Shown in pieces: positions 1 to 8,182 of a DNA stretch of 64,000 nucleotides (position 1 is the first letter of the stretch; every line of letters begins with the position of its first letter). Source of the stretch: Clostridia bacterium (lineage in GTDB: Bacteria; Bacillota; Clostridia; Christensenellales; Pumilibacteraceae); contig JAAWDP010000013.1 in the NCBI GenBank assembly GCA_022793815.1, positions 32,556 to 96,555 of the forward strand. Direction: 5' to 3'. The position numbers and the translations under genes were made by a program. The notes under the pieces are model-generated. The model saw only the letters and a program-made list of their open reading frames with translations, made no database searches and was not told the DNA's origin.

Positions 1-582
1 TCGGTGGCTTATGCGGTCGTAGGCGACGGGACTCGGAATATGACGTTTTTGAAGCGCGGCGACAGACTGAAAGTGACTTTGCCGCTCGGAAACGGTTGGA
101 ATCTCGAAGAGAAGCACAAAAAAATAGTATTGCTCGGCGGCGGCGTAGGATGTGCTCCGCTTGCATACGTGCCGGTTTCATATCCGAACCGAAAATATTA
201 TGCTTATCTCGGTTTTGCTGATAAATCCAAGGTTGCATTCGAGCATGAATTCGCCCTGCGCTCGGAAAAAGTGGTTTGTACTACCGACAACGGAAGTTAC
301 GGCGTGAAAGGCTTTCCCACTCAGGCTCTCGAAAAAGATTTAAAAGAAATAAATCCCGACGCGATACTTGTTTGCGGACCGCGACCTATGCTCAAAGCGG
401 CGGCACGGTTTTCGCTCGAACATAATATACCCGCTTATGCGTCTACGGAAGAAAGAATGGGGTGCGGTGTGGGCGCGTGTCTTGTGTGCGCATGTGCCGT
501 AAAACAAAAGGATTCGGGCACAGTGATGAAAAGAGCGTGTGCGGACGGTCCCGTATTCGGTTTGGAGGAGTTGATATTGTGA
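1..582 (+). CDS. pyrK: Dihydroorotate dehydrogenase B electron-transfer subunit PyrK, 5' end cut off by the window
   Basis: PyrK carries FAD and a [2Fe-2S] cluster and passes electrons from the FMN of PyrD to NAD+ in pyrimidine synthesis. The visible 193 codons run open from the first base, so the N-terminal part of the FAD domain lies outside the window. A Gly-rich nucleotide-binding segment (LLGGGVGCAPL) sits near visible residues 43-53. The iron-sulfur ligands are clear: Cys154, Cys159, Cys162 and Cys179 (counting from base 4), in the family's C-x4-C-x2-C-x(n)-C pattern. The stop codon overlaps the pyrD start by 4 bp, indicating translational coupling and the heterotetrameric class 1B enzyme. 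Confidence 0.93.
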   Translation, partial: SVAYAVVGDGTRNMTFLKRGDRLKVTLPLGNGWNLEEKHKKIVLLGGGVGCAPLAYVPVSYPNRKYYAYLGFADKSKVAFEHEFALRSEKVVCTTDNGSYGVKGFPTQALEKDLKEINPDAILVCGPRPMLKAAARFSLEHNIPAYASTEERMGCGVGACLVCACAVKQKDSGTVMKRACADGPVFGLEELIL

Positions 583-1487
583 ATACAAAAGTCAGTATCG
601 CAGGAGTGGAGTTTAAAAATCCGGTAATAACGGCAAGCGGAACTTTCGGATTCGGAACGGAATACGAAAAATTCTACGACATATCCGTTTTGGGCGGAAT
701 ATGCACAAAAGGCGTAACGCGCGAAAAACGCAACGGCAATCCGTCGCCGCGCATAGCGGAAACGCCGTCGGGCATGCTTAACGCCGTCGGTCTTCAAAAT
801 CCGGGAGTGGATAGGTTTGTCGAAGAAGATATGCCGTTTTTGGAAAAAAAGAATCTTGTCACCATTGTAAACATAGCGGGTTCGTGCGAGGACGATTATC
901 TTTACGTAGCCGAACGCGTCAACGAAACAAATGCTCAAATGGTGGAAATGAATATAAGCTGTCCGAATGTAAAAGCAGGCGGTATGGCTTTCGGAATTAA
1001 ACCGGAAAGCGTATTCAAGATTACGCAACAGGTTCGTAAAGTTTGCAAAAAGCCGCTGATAGTCAAACTTTCTCCGAATGTGTCGGATATAACCGAAAAT
1101 GCGCGCGCGGCGCAGGACGGCGGCGCGGACGCCGTTTCTCTGATAAACACGCTTACGGGAATGGCAATAGACCGTTTTGCGAGAAAACCCGTGCTCGCAA
1201 ACGTAACTGGCGGGCTGAGCGGTCCGTGCGTAAAGCCCATTGCCCTCAGAATGGTGAGCCAAGTCTATAACAGCATTGAAATTCCCATAATAGGTTTGGG
1301 AGGAATAATGACCGCCGCCGATGTTTTGGAGTTTATGATAGCGGGCGCAACCGCCGTACAAGTCGGGTCTGCCAATATTTTCGACCCCATGGCGGCTTTT
1401 AACATAGTGAATGAGTTGACAAAAGAAATGGAATGTTGTAAAATAAGCGACGTGAACGAAATTATAGGTTCGCTTATATTACCGTGA
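579..1487 (+). CDS. pyrD: Dihydroorotate dehydrogenase class 1B, catalytic subunit
   Basis: PyrD oxidises dihydroorotate to orotate with bound FMN and works with PyrK. I place the start at the GTG at 579, because GGAGGAG (564-570) lies 8 nt upstream and the protein then begins VNTKVSIAGVEFKNPV, as usual for the family. The product is 302 aa, normal length. The catalytic-loop motif NISCPNVKAGG contains Cys128, the class 1 active-site cysteine. The C-terminal GLGGIMTAADVLEFMIAGA is the phosphate-binding part of the FMN site. The gene overlaps pyrK by 4 bp, and pyrE starts 11 bp after its stop, so the three form one operon. Confidence 0.95.
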   Translation: MNTKVSIAGVEFKNPVITASGTFGFGTEYEKFYDISVLGGICTKGVTREKRNGNPSPRIAETPSGMLNAVGLQNPGVDRFVEEDMPFLEKKNLVTIVNIAGSCEDDYLYVAERVNETNAQMVEMNISCPNVKAGGMAFGIKPESVFKITQQVRKVCKKPLIVKLSPNVSDITENARAAQDGGADAVSLINTLTGMAIDRFARKPVLANVTGGLSGPCVKPIALRMVSQVYNSIEIPIIGLGGIMTAADVLEFMIAGATAVQVGSANIFDPMAAFNIVNELTKEMECCKISDVNEIIGSLILP

Positions 1488-1498
1488 GGAAAAACAGA

Positions 1499-2080
1499 AT
1501 GGCTTTGAACGACGCACAGATTTTACAGGCTTTCAAAAGAACGGAAGGCATATTGCACGGACATTTTCTGCTTACCAGCGGACGGCACAGCGATACGTAC
1601 ATGCAGTGCGCAAAACTTTTCGCGGACCCGAAAGAAAGCGAAATGCTTTGCAGAGAACTTGCCGAAAGGCTGAAAGAGTTTAACGCGGACATTATCGTTT
1701 CTCCTGCCGTAGGCGGCATAATAATGGGTTACGAAGTTGCCCGTCAGTTGGGTGTCAAAAATCTCTTTGCCGAGCGCGTCGACGGAAAAATGACTCTCCG
1801 CAGAGGATTCGCTTTGGAAAAGGGTATGCGCGTCATAGTCGTGGAAGACGTTGTGACTACGGGCGGTTCGGTAAAAGAAGTCGTAGAGCTTGCATCGAAT
1901 GCGGGGTGCGACGTCGTCGCGGTCGCAAGTATAGTCGACAGAAGCAACGGCAAAGTCGAGTTCGGCGTTCCGTACAGAGCGCTTCTGTCTATGGAAGTCA
2001 AAAGCTACGAAGCGGGCGAATGCCCTTTGTGTAAAGACGGCAGCGTGCCTTACAAACCCGGCAGCCGCGGTTTGAAATAA
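1499..2080 (+). CDS. pyrE: Orotate phosphoribosyltransferase
   Basis: PyrE joins orotate to PRPP to make OMP, the step after dihydroorotate dehydrogenase. The ATG at 1499 (MALNDAQILQAF) is preferred over the GTG at 1484, because GAGGA (1486-1490) is placed 8 nt before it. The protein is 193 aa. The PRPP-binding loop VVEDVVTTGGSV is intact, and HGHFLLTSGRHSDTY near the N-terminus matches the orotate/PRPP region. The C-terminal ECPLCKDGSVPYKPGSR with two cysteines is typical of the longer clostridial and archaeal type of PyrE. It is the last pyrimidine gene of this cluster. Confidence 0.95.
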   Translation: MALNDAQILQAFKRTEGILHGHFLLTSGRHSDTYMQCAKLFADPKESEMLCRELAERLKEFNADIIVSPAVGGIIMGYEVARQLGVKNLFAERVDGKMTLRRGFALEKGMRVIVVEDVVTTGGSVKEVVELASNAGCDVVAVASIVDRSNGKVEFGVPYRALLSMEVKSYEAGECPLCKDGSVPYKPGSRGLK

Positions 2081-2081
2081 G

Positions 2082-2112
2082 TTGTTTAAAGTTTGTAAAT
2101 CGGCAATATAAT
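2082..2112 (+). promoter_or_regulatory. Possible sigma-A promoter before the small membrane-protein pair
   Basis: TTGTTT at 2082-2087 and TATAAT at 2107-2112. The 19-bp spacer is longer than ideal. TTTAAA at 2085-2090 would give 16 bp instead. The following gene could also be read through from pyrE. Confidence 0.4.
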
Positions 2113-2132
2113 TGTATCGGAGGTATTTTTAA

Positions 2133-2453
2133 ATGGCAACGAGAAGAACATCGAGAAGGACATATACCTATTCGATTCCGTCGTTTTTGCGCACATTGTC
2201 CTATGTTGTGGTGCTTTTGTTGGCGCTGGCTATTACGATAGGCGCAATACTCGGTTGGTGGAAAGAGTTCGCTCAGATAGCGGGATATATCAAAGGAATC
2301 GCCATGACGATAGGACTTATAGTTCTGTGCTGGTATTCTTATTACGACGCCCGCACCCGCAACAGCACTTGGTTTATAATTTGGGTCGTTGCGGTGGTCA
2401 TAGTAATCGTGTTTCAAATACTCGGTTTTGCAATGCCCACATTGTTCAGATAA
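2133..2453 (+). CDS. Small membrane protein, unrecognised
   Basis: A 106-residue protein that I do not recognise. It starts with a basic Arg/Thr/Ser-rich stretch (MATRRTSRRTYTYS) followed by three hydrophobic segments: about residues 21-41, 49-67 and 79-101. The topology would put the basic N-terminus inside. The start is supported by CGGAGG 11-16 nt upstream of the ATG. The next gene encodes another membrane protein of almost the same size 24 bp downstream, so the two probably form a pair. Their place between pyrE and a terminator gives no functional hint. Confidence 0.75.
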   Translation: MATRRTSRRTYTYSIPSFLRTLSYVVVLLLALAITIGAILGWWKEFAQIAGYIKGIAMTIGLIVLCWYSYYDARTRNSTWFIIWVVAVVIVIVFQILGFAMPTLFR

Positions 2454-2477
2454 GATATTAAAGGAAGTAATCAGATA

Positions 2478-2795
2478 ATGGCAAAAGCAAAAAAACAAAA
2501 CTTTATAGCGGCATATTTTTCGAATTTCGGACTCAGACAGATTTGCGATATTCTCATGGTCATAGGCGCCGTAGTGCTTATAGTCGGTCTTTGCACGGTG
2601 GACATCGTGCTTACGATAGGTTTCGGCGTTTATGCCGTCGCCGCGGCATTGGCGATAGTGAGAGCTGCTGCCGTTCTTGCAAGCGGAATAAATCACCGCG
2701 CGCCCGAATATAAAAACGCAATCGTAAATATCTGCATAATGTGCGTGATTTTCGCGCTTACGGTATTCGGTTTTGTTTGGTCGCTCGTGGCTTAA
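2478..2795 (+). CDS. Small membrane protein, unrecognised
   Basis: A 105-residue protein, not recognised. A basic start (MAKAKKQNF) precedes hydrophobic segments at about residues 24-42, 45-68 and 83-103. The size and three-segment plan resemble the protein encoded just upstream, although sequence likeness is not obvious by eye. AAGGAAG at 2461-2467 is the ribosome-binding site. The gene ends 35 bp before a hairpin terminator shared with convergent rqcH. Confidence 0.75.
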   Translation: MAKAKKQNFIAAYFSNFGLRQICDILMVIGAVVLIVGLCTVDIVLTIGFGVYAVAAALAIVRAAAVLASGINHRAPEYKNAIVNICIMCVIFALTVFGFVWSLVA

Positions 2796-2830
2796 TATAA
2801 CAGTAAAACAAAAAACAGTAAAAACAAAAA

Positions 2831-2857
2831 ACTGCGGTTTCTGCCGCAGTTTTTTTT
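2831..2857. terminator. Bidirectional intrinsic terminator between the small membrane proteins and rqcH
   Basis: Stem ACTGCGG (2831-2837) and CCGCAGT (2844-2850) with a 6-nt loop, followed by a T run at 2851-2857 and preceded by an A-rich run. It can therefore work for both convergent transcripts. The T run touches the rqcH stop codon. Confidence 0.85.
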
Positions 2858-4568
2858 AAATTCGGATATCTTTTGCGGGATTAACATACACGGTTTTTTG
2901 ATGCGTGTATATCACCTTGCCGGCAGGGGCGCCGCTCGGTTTATTGACGTATTTGACGAAAGTATAGTCCACGGGTACGTTTTGCGACGCGCTCGCTTTC
3001 GAGAATTTCGCGGCAAGCGACGCCGCATAAAGTATAACGCTGTCGGGAACGGTTCGGCCTTCCGCGCTTATCAAAGTATGACTTCCGTGAATGGATTTCG
3101 TGTGCAGCCAAATATCGTCGGCTTTTGCGTTCTTCGTCAAAGTATCGTTTTGTATATTGTTTTTGCCTACACGTATCGTAAACCCTTCGAAAGAAAAAGT
3201 CATGGGCATTGAGGGAATGCGTTTTGCTTTCGCTTTTTTCTTGGTCTGTTTTGGTTTGAGCAATCCCGCACGCTCCAATTCTTCCGTCAGGTCGTCTATT
3301 TCCGAATTCTCTCTGCAAAGGGAAAACGATATAAGCACGGTGTCGAAATAGTCGAGGTCGGCTTTTGCTTTTTCGCAGAGCGGCATTGTCTGCTCTACGG
3401 TTTTTTTCTTTTTCGCATAGCGTTTGAAATACTGCTGCGCGTTTGCTTGCGGCGTTTTTTCCTTGGCAAGCGGCACCGTTATCAATTTGCCGCCGTCGTT
3501 CCAATCCTCCGCCGTAAACTCGCTCATCCCTTGTTTTATCCGATAAATGTTCGCAAGTATGAGTTCGCCGTAAAGTCTGTCGCGGTCGGCGTCGCGGCAG
3601 CTTTCCGTTTTTTCTATAAAGCCCGCAAGTTTCTTTTCCGTCCGCGAAATAGCGTTTTTCAGTATTGCGGAAAGTCTGTGTGATTTTTCGCCGAAGCGTA
3701 TAGCCTTGTCCTTGTCGTAAAAGTATTCGTCCATTGCTGCGCTCAGTGTGGGGAAGAAAGCATACTCTCCGCCGAACGCTTTGTAAGGTCGTATATAAAA
3801 GTCCGCGTCGGCGCCGTCGGTTTTGCGTATGCACGGCATTACGTTGTCGAAACGGTACAGCTGTGCCAGCGCGTTTTGCACAGACTGTACCTCGTCCGCA
3901 CTCAGTTTTTCGCAGTCGGTTCTGCCGAGCGCCGCAAATACGGCTTCCTGCGCGCTTACGGGGGCAAGTCCTTTCATGTTGCGGATTATATAGTCGGGCA
4001 AATTGCCGCCGCCGAAAGAACAGAGCAGGGCTTGCACGGCATCGCTGTCGGTGAGAGCCACTCTGTCCTGTGCGGGAGCGGGAAGATATTTGAGAGCGGG
4101 AAGAACCTGCCTTTTCGACGAAAGGTCGGCGCCTACTTTTTTGATACAGTCGGATATTTTCCCGTCGCTGCCTACAAGGATTATATTGGAGTATTTTCCC
4201 ATTATTTCGACGGCAAGCGTTTTGTATTCCACATCGCTCATTTCGTTTCTTGTCGCCAGTTTTATTTTCAATACGCGTTCGAAAGGTTCGGCGCTTATGC
4301 CGATGATTTTTGCGCCGCCTATATGTTTGCGCAGGTGCATGAGAAACGACGGAGCGGCAACGGGATTTTCCTTTTTTCTCGACGTCAAATGACATCTCGC
4401 GGAAGAAGCCGCCGCACTGATAAGCAGATTGCTGTTTTCTCCGCGGCTGCGCACGGTAAGGATTATTTCGTCCTTTTCCGGCATTGTTATTTTCTCTATT
4501 TTCCCGTCGCGCAGACGCTCGTCGAGTTCTTTTGCCATAAATGAATAATGCAATGCGTCGGAGGGCAT
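2856..4568 (-). CDS. rqcH: RqcH (NFACT family) ribosome quality-control factor
   Basis: RqcH binds obstructed 50S subunits carrying peptidyl-tRNA and recruits tRNA-Ala to add C-terminal alanine tails, which mark stalled chains for ClpXP and other proteases. The 570-aa protein has the NFACT-N start (MPSDALHYSFMAKELDERL), a central helical coiled-coil part and a C-terminal NFACT-R domain with DDIWLHTKSIHGSH at residues 484-497, the family's D-x-W-x-H signature. It is often annotated as fibronectin-binding protein. AGAGG lies ahead of the ATG. It sits divergently from tig-clpP-clpX, which fits since Ala-tailed chains are ClpXP substrates. Confidence 0.92.
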   Translation of the reverse strand: MPSDALHYSFMAKELDERLRDGKIEKITMPEKDEIILTVRSRGENSNLLISAAASSARCHLTSRKKENPVAAPSFLMHLRKHIGGAKIIGISAEPFERVLKIKLATRNEMSDVEYKTLAVEIMGKYSNIILVGSDGKISDCIKKVGADLSSKRQVLPALKYLPAPAQDRVALTDSDAVQALLCSFGGGNLPDYIIRNMKGLAPVSAQEAVFAALGRTDCEKLSADEVQSVQNALAQLYRFDNVMPCIRKTDGADADFYIRPYKAFGGEYAFFPTLSAAMDEYFYDKDKAIRFGEKSHRLSAILKNAISRTEKKLAGFIEKTESCRDADRDRLYGELILANIYRIKQGMSEFTAEDWNDGGKLITVPLAKEKTPQANAQQYFKRYAKKKKTVEQTMPLCEKAKADLDYFDTVLISFSLCRENSEIDDLTEELERAGLLKPKQTKKKAKAKRIPSMPMTFSFEGFTIRVGKNNIQNDTLTKNAKADDIWLHTKSIHGSHTLISAEGRTVPDSVILYAASLAAKFSKASASQNVPVDYTFVKYVNKPSGAPAGKVIYTHQKTVYVNPAKDIRI

Positions 4569-4642
4569 AATTTTTTTACCTCTGAAAAATTTTCCGCTTT
4601 GTCGAAATTTGGTAAAGAGTTTGTTTGCGGCTGTTCTATTAA

Positions 4643-4671
4643 AGTATAAACTAAAACAGAATGTCCGTCAA
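4643..4671 (-). promoter_or_regulatory. Sigma-A promoter for rqcH
   Basis: On the minus strand: TTGACG (4671-4666), 17-bp spacer, TATACT (4648-4643). It is divergent from, and nearly abuts, the tig promoter. Confidence 0.7.
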
Positions 4672-4676
4672 ATAAA

Positions 4677-4705
4677 TTGACAAAGTTTCAGTTATGTGTT
4701 AAGAT
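4677..4705 (+). promoter_or_regulatory. Sigma-A promoter for tig (and probably clpP-clpX)
   Basis: TTGACA at 4677-4682, 17-bp spacer, TAAGAT at 4700-4705, with an extended -10 TG at 4697-4698. The tig start codon lies 29 bp downstream. Confidence 0.75.
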
Positions 4706-4734
4706 AAGGCGGTATAATCTTTCGGAGGACTTTT

Positions 4735-6135
4735 ATGGATTACAGTGTGGAAAAACAAAAAGGCGCGGTAAAAATCGATTTTAAAATCACCGCTGCGCAA
4801 TGGAACGACGAATTGTCGGGAGCATATTCGAGAACGCGTGGAAAATACAATATTCCGGGTTTCCGCAAAGGACACGCGCCCAGAGGCGTTATAGAGAGCA
4901 TGTACGGCAAAGGAGTATTTTTCGACGAGGCGTTCGAATCTGTGTTCCGCAGTTCGTACAGCGAAGTTTTGGAAAAAGAAACTTGGATATTTCCCGTTGA
5001 CGACCCGAAAGTCGATTTGGGCGAAATGGACGATAAAAAGTTTACGTTCAGCGCTACAATAACAGTTAAACCCGAAATCAAACTCGGCTCGTACAAGGGC
5101 ATGGAAATACCCAAAGAACAAGTTAAGGTAACAAAGGAAGAAGTCGACCACATGGTGGAACATGCACGCGAGCATGCCTCCCGTTTCGTCGACGTGACCG
5201 ACCGCGCGGTGCAGGACGGCGATATCGTTACGCTCGATTACAGCGGCAGTGTCGGCGGAGTGAAATTCGACGGAGGAACGGCGCAGAACCAAGAGCTCAC
5301 GATAGGTTCGCACTCATTCATTCCCGGATTCGAGGAACAGCTTGTCGGTGTCAAAATCGGCGAAAGCAAAGATTTGCACGTTAAATTCCCAGACGATTAT
5401 CATGCGGAAAATCTCAAAGGCAAGGACGCGGTGTTTGCCGTAACCGTTCATGCAATCAAAGTGAAAGAAATGCCCGAACTCAATGACGAGTTTGCGAAAG
5501 ACGTAAGCAGTTTCGATACGCTTGCGGATTATAAGGCGGATATAGAGAAACGTCTTACCGAAGACAAACAGCACCATGCCGACGTCGACAGCGAAAACGC
5601 AATGCTCAAAATGATAGCCGACGGCGTCGATGCCGATATTCCTCAGTGCATGATTGACACAGAGGTCGACTATATGCTTGCGGATTTCGAAATGCAGCTT
5701 TCCCGTGCTTACGGCGGCATGAAACTCGCCGATTATTTCAAGTACACGGGACTCAAAGAAATCGATTTCCGCCGCCAAAGAAGAGAAAGCGCAATTTCCA
5801 ATGTAAAAACCAGGCTGGCTTTGGAAAAGATAATAGAATCGGAAGGACTGCAAGTAAGCGACGAGGAAGTGGACGCCGAGCTAAACAAATCGGGCAAATC
5901 CGAAAACATATCTGCGGAAGCGGACGCGCGCCGTCGTTCGTATATAAAGAGCGATTTACTTATGGCAAAAGTAGTGGACTTTTTGAAAGCAAACAACAAG
6001 TTTGTGCCTAAGAAAGAGTCTGCCGAGAAAACGGAAGAAAAGAAGCCTGCGGCAAAAAAGAGCACTGCGGCTAAAAAACCCTCCGCAAAAAGCGCAGCCG
6101 GCGCAGATAAGAAAACGGAAGGCAAAGCGGAGTAA
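4735..6135 (+). CDS. tig: Trigger factor with Lys/Ala-rich C-terminal tail
   Basis: Ribosome-associated chaperone and FKBP-type prolyl isomerase that receives nascent chains. The 466-aa product has an N-terminal ribosome-binding domain with GFRKGHAPRGVIESMYG (canonical GFRxGxxP), a PPIase domain at about residues 150-240 (DGDIVTLDYSGSV; PDDYHAENLKGKDAVFAV) and a helical C-terminal domain. CGGAGG precedes the ATG. Residues from about 426 to the end are a low-complexity basic tail rich in Lys, Ala, Ser and Pro (KKPAAKKSTAAKKPSAKS), not part of the usual fold. It is followed by clpP and clpX, the standard tig-clpP-clpX order. Confidence 0.96.
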   Translation: MDYSVEKQKGAVKIDFKITAAQWNDELSGAYSRTRGKYNIPGFRKGHAPRGVIESMYGKGVFFDEAFESVFRSSYSEVLEKETWIFPVDDPKVDLGEMDDKKFTFSATITVKPEIKLGSYKGMEIPKEQVKVTKEEVDHMVEHAREHASRFVDVTDRAVQDGDIVTLDYSGSVGGVKFDGGTAQNQELTIGSHSFIPGFEEQLVGVKIGESKDLHVKFPDDYHAENLKGKDAVFAVTVHAIKVKEMPELNDEFAKDVSSFDTLADYKADIEKRLTEDKQHHADVDSENAMLKMIADGVDADIPQCMIDTEVDYMLADFEMQLSRAYGGMKLADYFKYTGLKEIDFRRQRRESAISNVKTRLALEKIIESEGLQVSDEEVDAELNKSGKSENISAEADARRRSYIKSDLLMAKVVDFLKANNKFVPKKESAEKTEEKKPAAKKSTAAKKPSAKSAAGADKKTEGKAE

Positions 6136-6156
6136 ACTTACTTCGGAGGATTGTAC

Positions 6157-6183
6157 TTGCGGCATAAAGACTGTTTGCCGCAA
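6157..6183 (+). other. Hairpin in the tig-clpP spacer, with an alternative clpP start
   Basis: Perfect 8-bp inverted repeat TTGCGGCA (6157-6164) / TGCCGCAA (6176-6183) with an 11-nt loop and no T run, so it is not a simple terminator. GGAGGA at 6145-6150 stands 6 nt before the TTG at 6157, which is in frame with clpP. The hairpin may tune read-through or choose between two clpP starts. Confidence 0.45.
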
Positions 6184-6210
6184 CATAGATTATATACGTG
6201 GAGGTTTGAC

Positions 6211-6804
6211 ATGATAAAGAATAATTTGGTTCCCATGGTCGTGGAACAAACAAACAGAGGTGAGCGTTCCTACGATATTTATTCGCGCTTGCTCGAAGAC
6301 AGAATAGTGTTTCTGACGGGCGAGGTAAACGATTTGTCTGCGGACATAGTAATAGCGCAGCTGCTTTATCTCGAAGGCAAAGACCCGGAAAAAGACATAA
6401 ACCTTTATATAAACAGCCCGGGCGGAAGCGTTACGGCAGGCATGGGCATATACGACACCATGAATTATATCAAGTGCGACGTGCAGACCATCTGCGTGGG
6501 AATGGCGGCATCGATGGGCGCGTTTTTGCTCTCGTCTGGTGCGAAAGGCAAGCGCTTTTCGCTTCCCAACAGCGAAATCATGATTCATCAGCCTTTGGGC
6601 GGAGCGCAGGGGCAGGCGAGCGATATCGCAATTCAGGCGGAGCACATTCTCAAAATCAAAAAGAGAATGAACACAATACTTTCCCGCAACTGCAACCAGC
6701 CGCTGGAAAAAATAGAAAAAGACGTCGACAGAGACCACTATATGACAGCCGACGAAGCTCTTAAATACGGACTTATCGACAGAGTTTTCGAAAAGAGAGT
6801 ATAG
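6211..6804 (+). CDS. clpP: ATP-dependent Clp protease proteolytic subunit ClpP
   Basis: Serine peptidase that forms a double heptamer and is fed by ClpX. The preferred start is the ATG at 6211 ([20 protein letters not shown]) behind GGAGG (6200-6204), giving 197 aa. The triad is visible: Ser101 in GMAASMGAF, His126 in MIHQPLGG and Asp175 in DVDRDHY. The GGS of NSPGGSV lines the oxyanion site. An in-frame TTG at 6157 with its own strong Shine-Dalgarno site would add 18 residues at the N-terminus, so an extended or propeptide form is possible. clpX follows 15 bp downstream. Confidence 0.96.
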   Translation: MIKNNLVPMVVEQTNRGERSYDIYSRLLEDRIVFLTGEVNDLSADIVIAQLLYLEGKDPEKDINLYINSPGGSVTAGMGIYDTMNYIKCDVQTICVGMAASMGAFLLSSGAKGKRFSLPNSEIMIHQPLGGAQGQASDIAIQAEHILKIKKRMNTILSRNCNQPLEKIEKDVDRDHYMTADEALKYGLIDRVFEKRV

Positions 6805-6819
6805 GGAGATTGAAAAGTT

Positions 6820-8103
6820 TTGGCTAAAAACAGTATTAACAACAACGACGGTTTCTGTGCTTTTTGCGGACGACCGCGGTCGGAAGTAAATCATTTGGTG
6901 GAGTCGCCCGACGGTTCTATATCTATATGCGACCAGTGCGTGTCGGTTTGCGACGAAATACTGTCGCAGCATAAACAGGTGCAGCCCGAAACGGTCATAA
7001 AGCTTCCCAGACCCGCCGAAATCAAGAAACATCTCGACGATTACATCGTAGGTCAGGACAATGCGAAAAAAGTGCTCAGCGTGGCGGTGTACAATCACTA
7101 TAAGCGCGTCAACTACAATCTTTCCCATGCGACTGTCGGCGGTAAAAGAAAATCCGCCAAGAGCAATATAGAACTGAAAAAAAGCAATATACTTTTAATG
7201 GGACCTACGGGAAGCGGTAAGACTTTGCTTGCGCAGACGCTTTCGCGTATTTTGGACGTTCCGTTTGCTTCTTGCGACGCCACCACATTGACCGAAGCGG
7301 GCTATGTCGGAGAAGATGTCGAAAATGTTCTGCTCAAACTCATCCAGAATGCGGATTACGACATCGAGCGAGCACAGCGCGGAATAATATATGTCGACGA
7401 AATCGACAAGATAGCGCGTAAATCCGAAAATATGAGTATTACCCGCGACGTATCGGGCGAGGGAGTACAGCAGGCCTTATTGAAAATAATAGAAAGTACG
7501 GTGGCAAGCGTGCCTCCTCAGGGCGGCAGAAAGCACCCTCAGCAGGAATGCATTTCAATCGACACAACGAATATTCTGTTTATTTTCGGCGGCGCTTTCG
7601 TGGGACTCGACAAGATAATAGAAAAGAGAGTCAACTCTTCGTCTTTCGGTTTCGGCGGTTCGCTTAAAACAAAGATAGAGCTTGACAGTTCCAATACGCT
7701 CGAAGGCGTTCAGCCGCAGGACCTCATAAAGTTCGGACTCATTCCCGAATTTGTAGGCAGACTGCCCGTTTACGTGAGTCTGAGCGCGCTGGACAGAGAG
7801 GCGCTTGTCAGCATTCTCACGCAGCCGAAAGACTGTCTGACCAAGCAGTATAAAAAGCTTATGGAAATGGACGGAATAGAACTGGAATTCGCTCCCGACG
7901 CCGTAGAGGCGATAGCCGATAAAGCAATCGAATTGAATACCGGTGCGAGAGGGCTTCGGGCTATCATGGAAAACACCATGCTCGACATTATGTACAGCGC
8001 TCCCGACGATAAGGAAATCGAAAAGATTTTAATAACTGCGGGATGTGTGAAAGGAGATAAACCCAAGGTGGTCAAGAAAAAACATAACAAGGAAATAGCC
8101 TGA
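6820..8103 (+). CDS. clpX: ATP-dependent Clp protease ATP-binding subunit ClpX
   Basis: AAA+ unfoldase that recognises tagged substrates and threads them into ClpP. The start is TTG at 6820 with AGGGAGA about 9 nt upstream. The 427-aa protein has an N-terminal zinc-binding domain (Cys13, Cys16, Cys37, Cys40), Walker A GPTGSGKT from residue 128, Walker [10 protein letters not shown] near residue 190, and the sensor and arginine-finger region ([12 protein letters not shown]). The GFGGSL segment before the ClpP-binding region is only loosely like the usual IGF loop, so I do not assign the loop residues. It belongs to the tig-clpP-clpX operon. Confidence 0.96.
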   Translation: MAKNSINNNDGFCAFCGRPRSEVNHLVESPDGSISICDQCVSVCDEILSQHKQVQPETVIKLPRPAEIKKHLDDYIVGQDNAKKVLSVAVYNHYKRVNYNLSHATVGGKRKSAKSNIELKKSNILLMGPTGSGKTLLAQTLSRILDVPFASCDATTLTEAGYVGEDVENVLLKLIQNADYDIERAQRGIIYVDEIDKIARKSENMSITRDVSGEGVQQALLKIIESTVASVPPQGGRKHPQQECISIDTTNILFIFGGAFVGLDKIIEKRVNSSSFGFGGSLKTKIELDSSNTLEGVQPQDLIKFGLIPEFVGRLPVYVSLSALDREALVSILTQPKDCLTKQYKKLMEMDGIELEFAPDAVEAIADKAIELNTGARGLRAIMENTMLDIMYSAPDDKEIEKILITAGCVKGDKPKVVKKKHNKEIA

Positions 8104-8122
8104 CTGTTTAAGGCGTCTGATG

Positions 8123-8151
8123 TTGTAATCAAACACAAAATGCGCCATAAT
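8123..8151 (+). promoter_or_regulatory. Possible sigma-A promoter for lon-engB
   Basis: TTGTAA at 8123-8128, 17-bp spacer, CATAAT at 8146-8151. No CIRCE or CtsR-like operator is apparent by eye. Confidence 0.5.
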
Positions 8152-8182
8152 AAAAGTAAATCGCAATGAGCAGAGGTTATAT

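Noticed and set aside
435..1361. 308-codon minus-strand frame over pyrD
   Set aside because: Antisense to pyrK-pyrD, which show full family motifs; no translation signals.
2941..4395. 484-codon frame overlapping rqcH on the same strand
   Set aside because: A +1 shadow of rqcH with extreme Arg content and no motif, whereas the rqcH frame matches NFACT proteins along its full length.
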